This document shows, in pieces, positions 53,606 through 62,885 of a stretch of 64,000 bases of DNA. Every line of letters begins with the position of its first letter. The first letter of the stretch is position 1. Source of the stretch: Prorocentrum cordatum (lineage: Eukaryota; Sar; Dinophyceae; Prorocentrales; Prorocentraceae); contig CAUYUJ010014360.1 in assembly GCA_963575745.1 (NCBI GenBank), positions 665,379 to 729,378 of the forward strand. The letters run 5' to 3'. The translations under genes were made by a program, and so were the position numbers. The notes beneath the pieces were generated by a model that saw only the letters and a program-made list of their open reading frames with translations, had not been told where the DNA came from and did not search any database.

Positions 53606-54225
53606 ACGCAACCCCAACGCTGAAGTCTCGCGAGCATTCACAGAGCCAACCGCAAGGTCGGCCCGCGCGCGTGCGCATCCACGGACGCAACACACGAAGC
53701 TGACCACCCACCCTTGGGAAGCCCGCGCATCAGCACGTGACCCTCTGGCCTCGTCCTGGCGGCGAGCAGTGATTTTGAAACGGCGCACCACATCATGTGC
53801 AGGATAAGCAAAGTGCAGCATAGCGGGAGCCGGGCTTACCAGCAATGCGAAGTCGGCAACGCTCTAGGCTATACAAGGGCAGGGCTGCGGGCCGAGCCAA
53901 ACTCCAAGTCACCAACGCAGCGGGCCGAGAAGGAAGGGGGCCGGACGAAGAGGCACAAGCGCTGTTTTTTTTTGTTTTTTTTTTTTGTTTTAAAAAAATT
54001 AACAACAACAACAAAAAAAAAGGCGCCTGCAGCAGGCTTTACTGCAGAAGTGAGCACTGGTGCATGCAACCTGGTGGACTCACCTGAAGTAAACCCAACA
54101 TTCCCAATCTACGACTTCACCTCCTTGAGCACACGGCGCGGTGCGAGGAGCATGGTCGTCGTCGATCGTAAGTCCCGCAAGCTCCTGCTACTTCAACGCC
54201 CCACAGGGTTGTGGGGCGGATGCGA
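53606..54225. other. Unassigned, with T/A homopolymer tract
   Basis: An (T)n-(A)n-rich stretch at 53964-54022 (TTTTTTTTTG..., AACAACAACAAAAAAAAA) could be a retroposed poly-A relic read on either strand. No coding feature recognised. Confidence 0.35.
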
Positions 54226-54978
54226 TCAGCACGCGGTGACAGAAGGCGAAGAAGTCGATGTGTGGCCTGCGTTGCGTACGCATGCCCGCCAGTTGCCCCA
54301 GCTGCCGTGGAAGGTCATGAAGGTCAGGAGTAGGACCCCTGGCTCCTGAGCTGTGGTTCTCCCCCTTCTCCAGGTCGGGGCAGAGCGTCGGCGCCTCGCA
54401 TCCGCGAGGTACGAGGGTCCACGCCCCCCTGGGGAATGTACTTCCCAGGCCATGGACGGTGGTACAGGGCGCCGGCGCCTCGCATCCGCGAGGTGCGAGG
54501 GTTCCCGCCCCCCTGGGGAATGCACTTCCCAGGCCATGGACGGTGAAACAGGCGGCCGCATATGCTGTAGACGCCGTCGCCTCCCAGTACCAGCGCGGAC
54601 GCGGCTGCCAGCGTGGACGTCGAGGCTTCTCTGTGGGTGGTGTTGGTCCTGCCCGATCTGGATTGGCGATCCAGCTGCGCAGTTGATCCTGATTATACTG
54701 GTGTATGCCGCATGCAGCGCTGCGTGCTGCAGGCGAGAGCGCGTCAAGCCATCGTAGGAAAGCAGCCCTGCAGTTGGCGCCCTGCGCCACGCGCGGCCAC
54801 AAATCTCACGCGCAAGTTGTCCAGCAGTTTGACCCCGAGCTGCTAGCGCCCATTGAAAACGCACATGCTGAAACTCCACTGCGAGGTAGGCCTCACACCA
54901 GTCTTTCCACTCAGCCTCGTCATCTGGTTGGGCTCCGCCCCTCGCGCTGCGGATCCAGCTCCGTGCCCAGCGACGCAC
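54226..54978 (-). CDS. Hypothetical frame, possible retroelement C-terminal remnant
   Basis: A 250-codon minus-strand frame with non-repeat N-terminal half: RRWARSWIRSARGG, EAEWKDWCEAYLAVEFQ, LAREICGRAWRRAPTAGLLS. The W-x-x-W-I...AEWKDW pattern loosely recalls the C-terminal part of LINE reverse transcriptases, and another frame just upstream (54843-55412) reads RTINDHHLKKRLSRFGSMRR and then a region that would need frameshifts to join. The C-terminal half covers an 84-bp tandem duplication (54389-54558) kept in frame (28 residues each). It may equally be unrelated non-coding sequence. No intact domain is identified. Confidence 0.25.
   Translation of the reverse strand: MRRWARSWIRSARGGAQPDDEAEWKDWCEAYLAVEFQHVRFQWALAARGQTAGQLAREICGRAWRRAPTAGLLSYDGLTRSRLQHAALHAAYTSIIRINCAAGSPIQIGQDQHHPQRSLDVHAGSRVRAGTGRRRRLQHMRPPVSPSMAWEVHSPGGREPSHLADARRRRPVPPSMAWEVHSPGGRGPSYLADARRRRSAPTWRRGRTTAQEPGVLLLTFMTFHGSWGNWRACVRNAGHTSTSSPSVTAC
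54389..54558. repeat. 84-bp tandem duplication, 2 units
   Basis: GCGCCTCGCATCCGCGAGGT begins at 54391 and 54475. Both units contain CCCCCCTGGGGAATG and CTTCCCAGGCCATGGACGG. Divisible by three, so frames pass through. Confidence 0.9.
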
Positions 54979-55597
54979 CTCCCGTTCATGGGCTGGTGCG
55001 GGTACACTCTCACGGGGCGGCCGTCTCCTGGGCGCAGAGGATGGTGTCGTAGTTGTCGAGGTGGCCCTGCCGATGCCCCACCTGCTGGACCTGCCCCTTG
55101 CAGTAGCTGGCGGACTATTGGTGCACTTGGACGTCTCATGCTCCCGAACCGACTGAGCCTCTTCTTCAGGTGGTGGTCGTTAATGGTGCGGTAGGTAGTG
55201 TTGCGACCCAGGACACTGTGCACCATCAACTTCTGTTTCGTTTTAGTGGTAGGTCGGGCGGTCCAAGAAGCGCACCGGTCTGGCCCGAGGGTCGGGCACT
55301 GGGCTACCCACGCGGTGGGTCCGCTCGTTTGCTGGCACCTTTGCCTGCAAGGACCACCGCCGCACGCTCCTTGGCAGACTGCTTGGCTGCCCACCAATTG
55401 TTGGAGGTCCACGTTGGACGTCCCGCCACCGAACGCTCGGCCCTCCAGCGTAGTGAACTTCGGCTAGCGATGGCGCACAAAACATAAACGAAACATGACA
55501 TGTCCCGCCATCGACTGATGATCATGATGTGCGGGGGGATGCGACCCCGCAGACACGAGAAACGACGCCAGAATCGCTCGAGCCAGGCCTTGAGAGG

Positions 55598-55885
55598 GCG
55601 CTTCCCGTCATCCGCCAAGCAGTGAATATGTACAATTGGTAGCCAGTTGTCCCTCGCGAGTTTGTTCTTTAGTAATGATAATTTATTCCATAATGCTAGA
55701 AGACTCCCATCACGTTCTCGTTCCGAGAAGGCGCTTCCCGTCATCCGCCGAGCGAGAACTCATTTGCAGCCGGGAGCCCGTTGTCCCTCGCGTCTCTGCT
55801 CTGAACTGATTATTTAGAGCGCTTCCTCCAACAAACTCCCATCACCTTCTCGTTCCGAGAAGGCGCTTCCCATCATCCGCCCAAG
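55598..55885. repeat. 132-bp tandem repeat, 2 units plus partial
   Basis: GGCGCTTCCC recurs at 55598, 55730 and 55862. Each unit contains TTGTCCCTCGCG, CTCCCATCAC-TTCTCGTTCC and GAGAAGGCGCTTCCC-TCATC. Confidence 0.85.
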
Positions 55886-56060
55886 GGTGGCTGCAGGCAC
55901 TCAAGCCATCAAGATATCTGGAAGGCACCAGGTCCTGCAGTAGTGCGCGGCCGTCTTGCTGATGCGGGTCCTCGGCGGAGGCCCTGCCAACCCTCCCGAG
56001 GGAGAAGACCAGCCGTACCCTGCCAACGGGCCCCGCACGCGCGGCGATTCCACTCTGAAG

Positions 56061-56218
56061 GGACCCTGGGACACACAAATAAATACAAACAAATAACAAG
56101 ATTCAACATATTTTCCCATATGTCTTTGGTTTTCGTCTTTCCCCCCCACTTCCCATATTTTCCTATATTTCCTGGGAATCGACGAGTAATTGTGTCTGTG
56201 CGTGTGTTTTCCCTCCTG
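56061..56218 (+). repeat. Dispersed AT-rich element, copy 4
   Basis: GGACCCTGGGACACACAAAT at the left, TTCGTCTTTCCCCCCCACTT in the middle, AATCGACGAGTAATTGTGTC and TTTTCCCTCCTGG at the right. Closest to copy 2. Confidence 0.8.
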
Positions 56219-56725
56219 GCACTCTCTGGCCCAGCAGATTCTGGCAGATCGAGCCGCCGAGGGCGAGCGGGCCGCGGCGGCCGCTCTGCGGGCCGGGGAG
56301 GCGCTGCTCGGGCGTCCTCCGGTCCCCACGTGGGCCGTACGAGGCAGCCAGCAGGGCGGTCGTCGGGATCCTCGCGTCGCTCGTTGGACTCCTCTGTGCC
56401 CGGTTGGAGCACTGCTGAAGGTCTCTTGGGCAGTCCTGGGCGACGCTGGGGCCGATAGGGCGAGCATGCTGAAAGCTTTCCGGTACGTGTTGCCTCTCAG
56501 GGTCTTCTTCGGGATCCTCTTGCGGCCACCGCGGGGCCTTTCTTGGACGTGCCCGAGTCTCGAGCAGACCCTGGGCAATCCCGGGCCGTCTCAGTGGCCG
56601 CCGTGGCCACCTTGCTCCCAGCTGGCCTGGTGCTGGCCCAGAGGTCGCGGGCCGTGAGCTGCCCGCCTCCGACCCCGCTCGCGCCTCAGCCGTGCCCGCT
56701 CCTGGATGCTCTAGGCCATGGCAGG
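56219..56725. other. No gene recognised
   Basis: GC-rich sequence with open frames on both strands lacking motifs. Confidence 0.35.
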
Positions 56726-56726
56726 G

Positions 56727-56853
56727 GGGAGGAGGAGGAGGGAGGAGGAGGAGGAGGAGGAGGAGGAGGAGGAGGAGGAGCAGGAAGAGGAGGAGGAGGA
56801 GGAGCAGGAAGAGGAGGAGGAGGAGGAGGAGGAGGAGGAGGAGGGGCGCCACC
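56727..56853. repeat. (GGA)n microsatellite
   Basis: About 127 bp of GGA triplets with GCA and GAA interruptions. Confidence 0.95.
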
Positions 56854-58118
56854 TGAGCCACGAGTGGCTGGAAGCCAAGGTCGGCCAGGGAGCCCAAAAA
56901 GGCCAGGGAGCCGCACGGCGCATTCGATACGGTAACCCGGGCAGCGACCCCGGCAGGCTTGATTCCTCACATGTGCCAACCCCTGGAGAAGCAGAAGATC
57001 CGTGAGGAGGGCCGTGGTACAGCTGCAGACCGGCGCGAAGCTCGTTGGATCCTGGACAGCAGAAGCTCTGAGGAGTGTGCTGCAGACCGGCGCGAAGCTC
57101 AATAGATGTCCGTGGATGCGCGTGCTTACGGCACGTGGCCTTTGCGTTCCGTCCGGCCAGGAGTGTCGGCGCCCCAGCGTTCAAGAAGCCCACGAGGCGC
57201 CCGTTGTGAGAGCACCCCCTCGTCCCTGGAGTCCGACCGACCGACAGCCCTCGCGCTGCTCGTGACCCACCTTCGGACGCCCGCTCGCCAGCGCATCGGC
57301 CCACCTTCACAAGTCTCGCTCGCGCGCCCCCCTTGGCATGAAAGAAACGGGTCCTGAGGGAAACGGAGCCTGGGCCCAGGGCCTTCCCTCAGAACCAGCT
57401 CTCCGCCCCGTCCTGGGGCCCATGAAGGGCCCCCGGAAGCCCAGATCGGAGAAAAACCTCAGGGCCCGTTCTCCTCAAGCAGACATCTGGCTGCTCCAAT
57501 TGTTCTGATGCGTGGGCCCCGGAGGTCTGCACCACTTTCCCAGGGCTGGTGGTTCGTTCTGAACCGCTTTTGACGGTCCCGAGGCCCGGCGAGGGCCCCC
57601 GGAGGCCGAAAACGGCCAAAAACCCACCTCTCAATTTTTCTGGAGCGTCGGGTCTATGGGCAGGACCTGTTTCCCTCATGGCGTCCCCCGCCCGCCGATG
57701 CGACATGGGGCTGGCTGAGCGCGCTTCTCGAGGGCGCCGTCGGCGTAGAAGCCGACGAGGAAGGAGAAGGGCACGTCGGCGGTCCAGTAGAGGGCCGCGG
57801 CCTGTCGCTCCCGTCCGCTGCGGGGGGGTCACACCCCGTGCCGCTGCCGCCTCGAGGGGGAAGGAGGGGGGGGGGGGGCGAAACCCTCCAGTCGTCCTGC
57901 GGCGCCTCTCTGCAGGGAGGGTGGGACGCTCGGAGGAAGCAGGTTGATCGCACCGGGGGCTATACTCCGTGCAACCAATCCCGTGCTGAAGCCGGCTACG
58001 TGCCCAGGCCCCGGCGGCCAGTGACGGCGTGCTGGTGTTCCCCAGCGTGCAGAGCAGGCCGCGGGAGAAGAAGGCAGGGTGGGCCTCTTGGGGGCAGAAC
58101 TGTGCGAGCCTCCTCGGG
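56854..58118. other. No gene recognised
   Basis: Contains a duplicated GCAGACCGGCGCGAAGCTC phrase at 57024 and 57082. Otherwise unassigned GC-rich sequence. Confidence 0.35.
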
Positions 58119-58203
58119 ACGAGGAGGAGGAGGAGGAGGAGAAGGAGGAGGAGGAGGAGGAGGAGCAGGAGGAGGAGGAGCAGGAGGAGGAGGAGGAGGA
58201 GAA
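58119..58203. repeat. (GGA)n microsatellite before the SL relic
   Basis: GGA triplets with AGAAG and GCA interruptions, ending one base before the spliced-leader relic begins. Confidence 0.95.
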
Positions 58204-58204
58204 G

Positions 58205-58242
58205 TCCGTAGCCAAGCTTTGGCTCAAGCCATTTGGCTCAAG
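58205..58242 (+). other. Tandem spliced-leader relic
   Basis: TCCGTAGCCA then AGCTTTGGCTCAAG (58205-58228) closely matches the 22-nt dinoflagellate spliced leader (which has TTTTGGCTCAAG after TCCGTAGCCA), and is directly followed by a second, 5'-truncated one, CCATTTGGCTCAAG (58229-58242, one T missing). Truncated tandem leaders are the known mark of trans-spliced mRNAs that were reverse-transcribed, reinserted and trans-spliced again. It lies about 120 bp upstream of the LINE D ORF1 start. Confidence 0.85.
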
Positions 58243-58360
58243 GGTTGGGGCTCGAGGTGGTTGAGGGACCGTGGCCAATTCCTCGACCAGCAGCCCTTCC
58301 CAGGGTGGGGAGGCCTTTCTTCCTTGACTCCCGCGGCAGTTCCCGTGTTGCGCCCGTTCC

Positions 58361-59474
58361 ATGGCTGAGAATGGCTCGCAGGCGCGATTCTGGAAGTGCA
58401 TGCAGTGCGGTTGTAGCAAGACGCCCTGGGATCAATCATGGTGCAAACATTGCCACGGCCACTGGCGCGAGCACCCCAAGCATCATGGTGACAACGGGGG
58501 CAACAACAGCGGCCAGGGCAACTCGTCCAAGGCGAACCGATCGGGCAAGGGCCGCGACCAAGGCAACCCCGATAGTCCGCCTGGGCTGGATCAAGGTGCT
58601 CCTCTTCCTATTGGGCTTGTGGCAGGGTCTGGAGCTGACCCCGCGCCCGACATGTCCGCCGAGGAGGTGCGTCAAGGGTTGCAGCTGGCCCGCAAGGCAC
58701 ATGCGCCTGGTATGGTTGCCTACTACGAGCAGTTGTTGGTGCTTAAGGAGTTGCGGCCCACTCCACAGCAGCGGGCCGACCAGTCCTACAAGGCTTGTAA
58801 GACCCTGGAGGGCATGGTTAAGGCACAGCGAGGCGATCAACACCGTCCAGAAGGAGCTGGAAGCGAAGCGTGACATGCTACGCCAGACGATGCAGCAGCT
58901 CGAGGTGCAGGAGCAGCAGTACCGCGATGCCATCACTGAGCTGCATCAGGTGGTTAAGCCCCAGAAGACGGTGTTCAACGTGGCCGACATCGTGTCTGGG
59001 GTTCCCAGCAAGTGGGAGCTCACTTGCGGCGAGGACCTGTTCGGCCTGGCAGAGTTCATTGACGTGTCGGATGAGGACCGCCAGCAAGCCAAAAAGCGCG
59101 AGCAGGAGCTCAAGAAGCGGTTCCGCGAGACCGCCACGGCGCTCTTCGGCGAGCTCAAGTCCAAAGCGGAGCTGGCTCGGAAGGAGCAAGAGGAGCTTCG
59201 CGAGAGGCTCAAGACCAAGCGGCGTCGAGGACCCGATGATGAAGTTTCAGGGCGTGGTACGGCCTCGGCCTCTCAACCTGCTGGAGCACTTGGTGGAGGG
59301 GAGCAGATGGCCGAGGACACCCCAGTTCCTAGTGATGATGCGCCTGAGGGGCCCTTCGAGGTTGACCCCGAGGACTTCAAGGCGAAGGCTCAGCGCATCC
59401 TGGACGAAGCCATCGCCAAGGAGAAAGCGTCGGACGGCAAGGGCCCTGGTGCAGGCAAAGGGTCGGCACTTTAG
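58361..59474 (+). pseudogene. LINE D ORF1 (zinc finger, coiled coil), one frameshift
   Basis: ORF1-type protein expected to bind retrotransposon RNA. The start MAENGSQARFWKCMQCGCSK at 58361 is the first ATG after the SL relic and a 120-nt leader. Residues 11-32 hold a C-x2-C...C-x2-C/H-type finger (WKCMQCGCSKTPWDQSWCKH). A Gly/Asn/Lys linker follows, then DMSAEEVRQGLQLARKAH. Near 58800-58830 the frame shifts (from ...TLEGMVKA to EAINTVQKELEAKRD). The second half has a coiled coil (KELEAKRDMLRQTMQQLEVQ), then VNVADI-like VFNVADIVSGVPSKWE, and a Lys/Glu helix (KKREQELKKRFRETATALF), ending ...GAGKGSAL at 59474. About 370 residues if joined. Confidence 0.7.
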
Positions 59475-59858
59475 CGTCGACGAGGGCCTCAACGTCGAGG
59501 CGCTGCAGGTGGTCGATTCATCGACTACTAATTGTACCTGGTCGAGTGCGTGGCCCTGGCTGCTTCCTGAGATAGTGGAGGACCCAATGTCTGTGGAACC
59601 CAGGCGGCGGGAATCGCTGGAGGGAGCAGCCGAGTGCGACTGGAAGTTTGGGTTCAGCATCCACGTGGGCTTCGGATCTGGACCTGAGGGACCAGAGTCA
59701 GCCTGACTCTGGGCATCCTTGCGAGTTTTGGCCTAGTAGCAGCGGGCTTTATTCACCTAGGCTCGGTGAATGGGTTACTGAAGCTGCCAGGCAAGTGGAG
59801 GTTGCTTGGTGGTCTCTGGGTAAGGCGGCTCGAGGGAGTCTGGCACCTGGGGGCCACT

Positions 59859-59899
59859 TTGGCAGGGACCACCACTCTGCGAGTGGTGATCCCTACCAA
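59859..59899. repeat. Hairpin, 19-bp arms
   Basis: TTGGCAGGGACCACCACTC (59859-59877) pairs with GAGTGGTGATCCCTACCAA (59881-59899), two mismatches and a 3-base loop. Located between ORF1 and ORF2 of LINE D. Confidence 0.75.
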
Positions 59900-60012
59900 A
59901 GCGCCGTCTCTCGGACTCGGCCCTGGGGGGGGGGGCTTCGGTTTCTGGGCCTCCTGGGCTGTTCTGGCTCCGTCCTCGGGGCGTCCCTCCCCCGCCAGGT
60001 GCCGACCCGCCT

Positions 60013-61791
60013 GTGCTGTTTGTCCCTAAGCCCGTTCCCCCAGCCCCTGAGGTGAGCCCTACTTTAAAGCGTGCCCGCCCGAGGTGGAAGGCCCACGATG
60101 GCCAGCCCGAGCGGGAAGGTCTGGGGACTGGAGAGGATATATGTAAATATTTGTCCATCGCTCCGTGCATCACGATGTCCTGGGAGTCCGCGAAACGGTT
60201 TCTCGACGGGGAGTGCGAGAACCACATTGCTGTCTTGCAGGAGGTCGCTGTAGAGGAGAAGGAACGAGTAGCTTCAGAGGATCTAATGTGTAAACGAGCT
60301 TGGAATGCCAGCATCAGGGCATCAGTTGTCACCGAGGCAGGTGGGCTGTCTGCAGGTGTGGCGGTGTGCTGCCAATCGCATGTTGGCATGAGTTTCCCGC
60401 CGTCTACACATCGTGCGTTACCGCTTCCTGATCGCATACAGTTGAGATCGGTGAATGGGTATGTCCCTGGAGGTTTTATGCTCGGTTCGGTCTACTTACC
60501 TGATGACGATCCATTGGGGGCTGTCGGCAGTGAAATTCTCGGAAGGGTCGGAGAAGTTTTGCACTCCTTGCGGCTCCCGTTCGTCTTGGGTGGGGACTGG
60601 AACGCTCCAGAGGCTCTTCAGGATATGGGCTGGGCTTCGAAACCTCGTGGTTGCATCGTCCGTCCAGATTCGAACACGGGTAAGTCGACTGCCAAGAGGT
60701 GGCGCATGATTGATTATCTTGTCAGATATGCGGGTCTTGCTGTCAACGTATTGTCTTGTGAGATCAGCAGGAAGGCGTCTGTCAAACCTCATTGGCCAGT
60801 GGTGGTCAAGTTCGAAGGCATGCCATTGGATGAGAAGATCAACATCCTCCGCCTGCCACGTGTCCTGCCGACTGAGCCAGTCGTAGGCCCGAGGTGCCAG
60901 CTGAGGGACTATGAAGGGTTGTTGCAGGAGGTGGATAGCATTGTGAGGAAGGAGGAGCTGCACGATTATTACACTGGCTTTGTTGAAGCGTCGGAACTTG
61001 AGCTGGTCGAGTATCATCGGTTGCAGCACGAGCGAAGCGACGTTGAACGTGGCCCTTCCCCGCAGCAGGTCACTGTTTCGGAGATTCACCTCTCGGGTGG
61101 ACCGTATCCACGTGCCAGTTCAGAGTGCCGAGGTTGGATAAGGAAATGCAAGTGGTTAGGAGTGTTGCTGTACCTCGTCCAAGGCCCCGCGTGCGGCGAT
61201 GTGTGTTGCATGGGTGTCTTACACGGCCTGGTCAGAGACCCCAAGGAGCTCAGGTCCGATCCCGACTGGAAGACCTGGCCCCCCAGCTTCAGTTGTTGGT
61301 CTGCCGCCAGTGGCGCTCAGCTTGAGGGCCTCCTGGCGCAGGATGAGAAGGCAGCGGCCACGGGAGAGAGGGCCTACACCGCTTCTCGCGGTGAGCATTG
61401 GAGGTCTTGGGTAGCTGAGGCAGTTACTAATGGAGGAGGAGCTACCCACAAGTACTCTCAGTGTCCGATTGGTTGGGTGCCTTCAGAGGTTGGTTCCCAG
61501 TCTGGCGTGCAGGCCCCGCTGGGGCCCCAAGAGCAGGCCGATGCCCTGACGGATGACTGGACTAGTGTTCGGGAGCCCCAGGCAGACACTGATAAGCACC
61601 CCGACCCTGTTGCGTACCTTACTCTCCAGATCAGAGCCCAGGATGAGGAGAAAGGGATGCAGGTGGAGGAGAAGTGCACGAAGGTCAGGACGGTGGAGGA
61701 CCTAGAGAAACTCGCCTTCTCGGAGATTTGGGTTGACATATTCCGCTTCGGGGACGACTTAGGCCACGAGAAAGTGACGCTTAGCAGATAG
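60013..61791 (+). CDS. LINE D ORF2, endonuclease part (3' truncated)
   Basis: A 592-codon frame. Residues about 50-250 are an endonuclease/exonuclease/phosphatase domain: TMSWESAKRFL in place of the usual N-terminal SWN, IAVLQEVAVEE (catalytic Glu), GGLSAGVAVCCQSHVG, LGGDWNAPE (catalytic Asp/Asn), RWRMIDYLV and PHWPVVVKF (terminal His-type motif with HW). It would nick target DNA. After residue 280 there is a low-complexity linker with GGGATHKYS and QEQADALTDDWTSV, usual before RT in this LINE type. The frame ends FGDDLGHEKVTLSR at 61791 and no RT motifs follow, so the element is 3' truncated or its RT has been deleted. The Met at 60013 is only the first in frame. Confidence 0.75.
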   Translation: MLFVPKPVPPAPEVSPTLKRARPRWKAHDGQPEREGLGTGEDICKYLSIAPCITMSWESAKRFLDGECENHIAVLQEVAVEEKERVASEDLMCKRAWNASIRASVVTEAGGLSAGVAVCCQSHVGMSFPPSTHRALPLPDRIQLRSVNGYVPGGFMLGSVYLPDDDPLGAVGSEILGRVGEVLHSLRLPFVLGGDWNAPEALQDMGWASKPRGCIVRPDSNTGKSTAKRWRMIDYLVRYAGLAVNVLSCEISRKASVKPHWPVVVKFEGMPLDEKINILRLPRVLPTEPVVGPRCQLRDYEGLLQEVDSIVRKEELHDYYTGFVEASELELVEYHRLQHERSDVERGPSPQQVTVSEIHLSGGPYPRASSECRGWIRKCKWLGVLLYLVQGPACGDVCCMGVLHGLVRDPKELRSDPDWKTWPPSFSCWSAASGAQLEGLLAQDEKAAATGERAYTASRGEHWRSWVAEAVTNGGGATHKYSQCPIGWVPSEVGSQSGVQAPLGPQEQADALTDDWTSVREPQADTDKHPDPVAYLTLQIRAQDEEKGMQVEEKCTKVRTVEDLEKLAFSEIWVDIFRFGDDLGHEKVTLSR

Positions 61792-62799
61792 GGTCTCACC
61801 TGTCCCTCCATAAGTCCCGTGTGCGTAGGTTTGAGGAATGGAAATGGAGAGGGAACTAGTTGGCGGATGGCTGGCCTTGCCTAGGGCCAGAATCCAGCCT
61901 TCTTACCCTTCCGCTAGGAATTTATATGAATTGCAGTTGCCGCGAGTGCGGCAGGCAGCCTGGCTGATAGCCGAAGGTTTGGTGGGCCCTGTTCTCGGTC
62001 CGTTCCTGTTGTGGCTCGGCCTCGTCGGCCTTGTCGGGCCGTGCCGTGCTTCCTGGTGCTGGTGCCTGGTCGGCTAGTCAGCCTTTAGGTGCGTGTATTG
62101 CGGCGAGAAAGGAAAGTCTCGGACCGCGGTTTCAGCGTTTCCCTGTGTTGGCCCTCCTAGGCTTGCCAGGTACAGCCTCTGGACACTCAGTGTGTAGTTG
62201 TGGGTGGTCGGTTTGCCTGGTGCTCGCGTTGCGGGGCCTTGGCGTGCACTGATCGCACAACCTAAGCCCTGTGTGTCCCGAGGGGCCTGGCAACCGCCAT
62301 GCCGCAGGGACTTTAATACAGTCGAATGCAGGCACCATCCCAGCACTTTGTCCTTGTTGGGTGATCGGTGCCCCTTGTCTGGTCTGCTCAGGTTGGGTCT
62401 CGTTGGGCCAGCCTGGGTAGCGTACTGTCGTGTTTTTGCTACCTCATCGCTTCAGCCTCGTGCGCGGTGACGGAGCCTCCAGAGCCCAACGGGAGCCCAA
62501 CAGGAGGAGGAGGAGAAGTGGGGGGGCCAGGGAAACGCACGCCCCCCAGGAGCTCTGAGACCCTAGCGCGGCGGGGGGCTTTCTGGAAGGCCGCGGGCGG
62601 AGTCGTCCAGAGCCGCCCGCTCCGAGGACCCGGCCGCCGGCCTCGGGAGGAGGACGGCCCGCTCCAGCCACCTTTCTCTTGGCTCGGCTGCGCTGGGCTG
62701 GCCTGCGTTGCTTGCCTGCCGCACGCCCTCCCCACCTGCCTGCTCCATGCAATGCTACGCCATATTGTGACATCCGACTGTGCGAACAGAGAAGAGATC
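61792..62799. other. 3' flank of LINE D, nothing recognised
   Basis: Mixed GC-rich sequence. Could include a remnant 3' region of LINE D, but no RT, tail or target duplication was found. Confidence 0.35.
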
Positions 62800-62885
62800 T
62801 GCGCCATGGTAAGGGACGGGGGAGAGGGGCAGGACGTCAGATATGACGCGAGCGCGCCTACCTTGCCACCTGCCCCCCCCTCCGC
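62800..62885. repeat. Dispersed repeat, copy 2 (pair with 375-462)
   Basis: TGCGCCATGGTAAGGGA, GGACGTCAGATATGACGCGA and a C-rich tail, in the same order and orientation as at 375-462. Confidence 0.7.

Larger units (their letters stand above)
58205..61791 (+). mobile_element. LINE D (SL-tagged, RT-less)
   Basis: Composite of spliced-leader relic, ORF1 and the endonuclease part of ORF2, preceded by (GGA)n. The spacer 59475-60012 has no stop-free frame linking the ORFs. Absence of RT means any copying depended on other elements. Confidence 0.7.
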
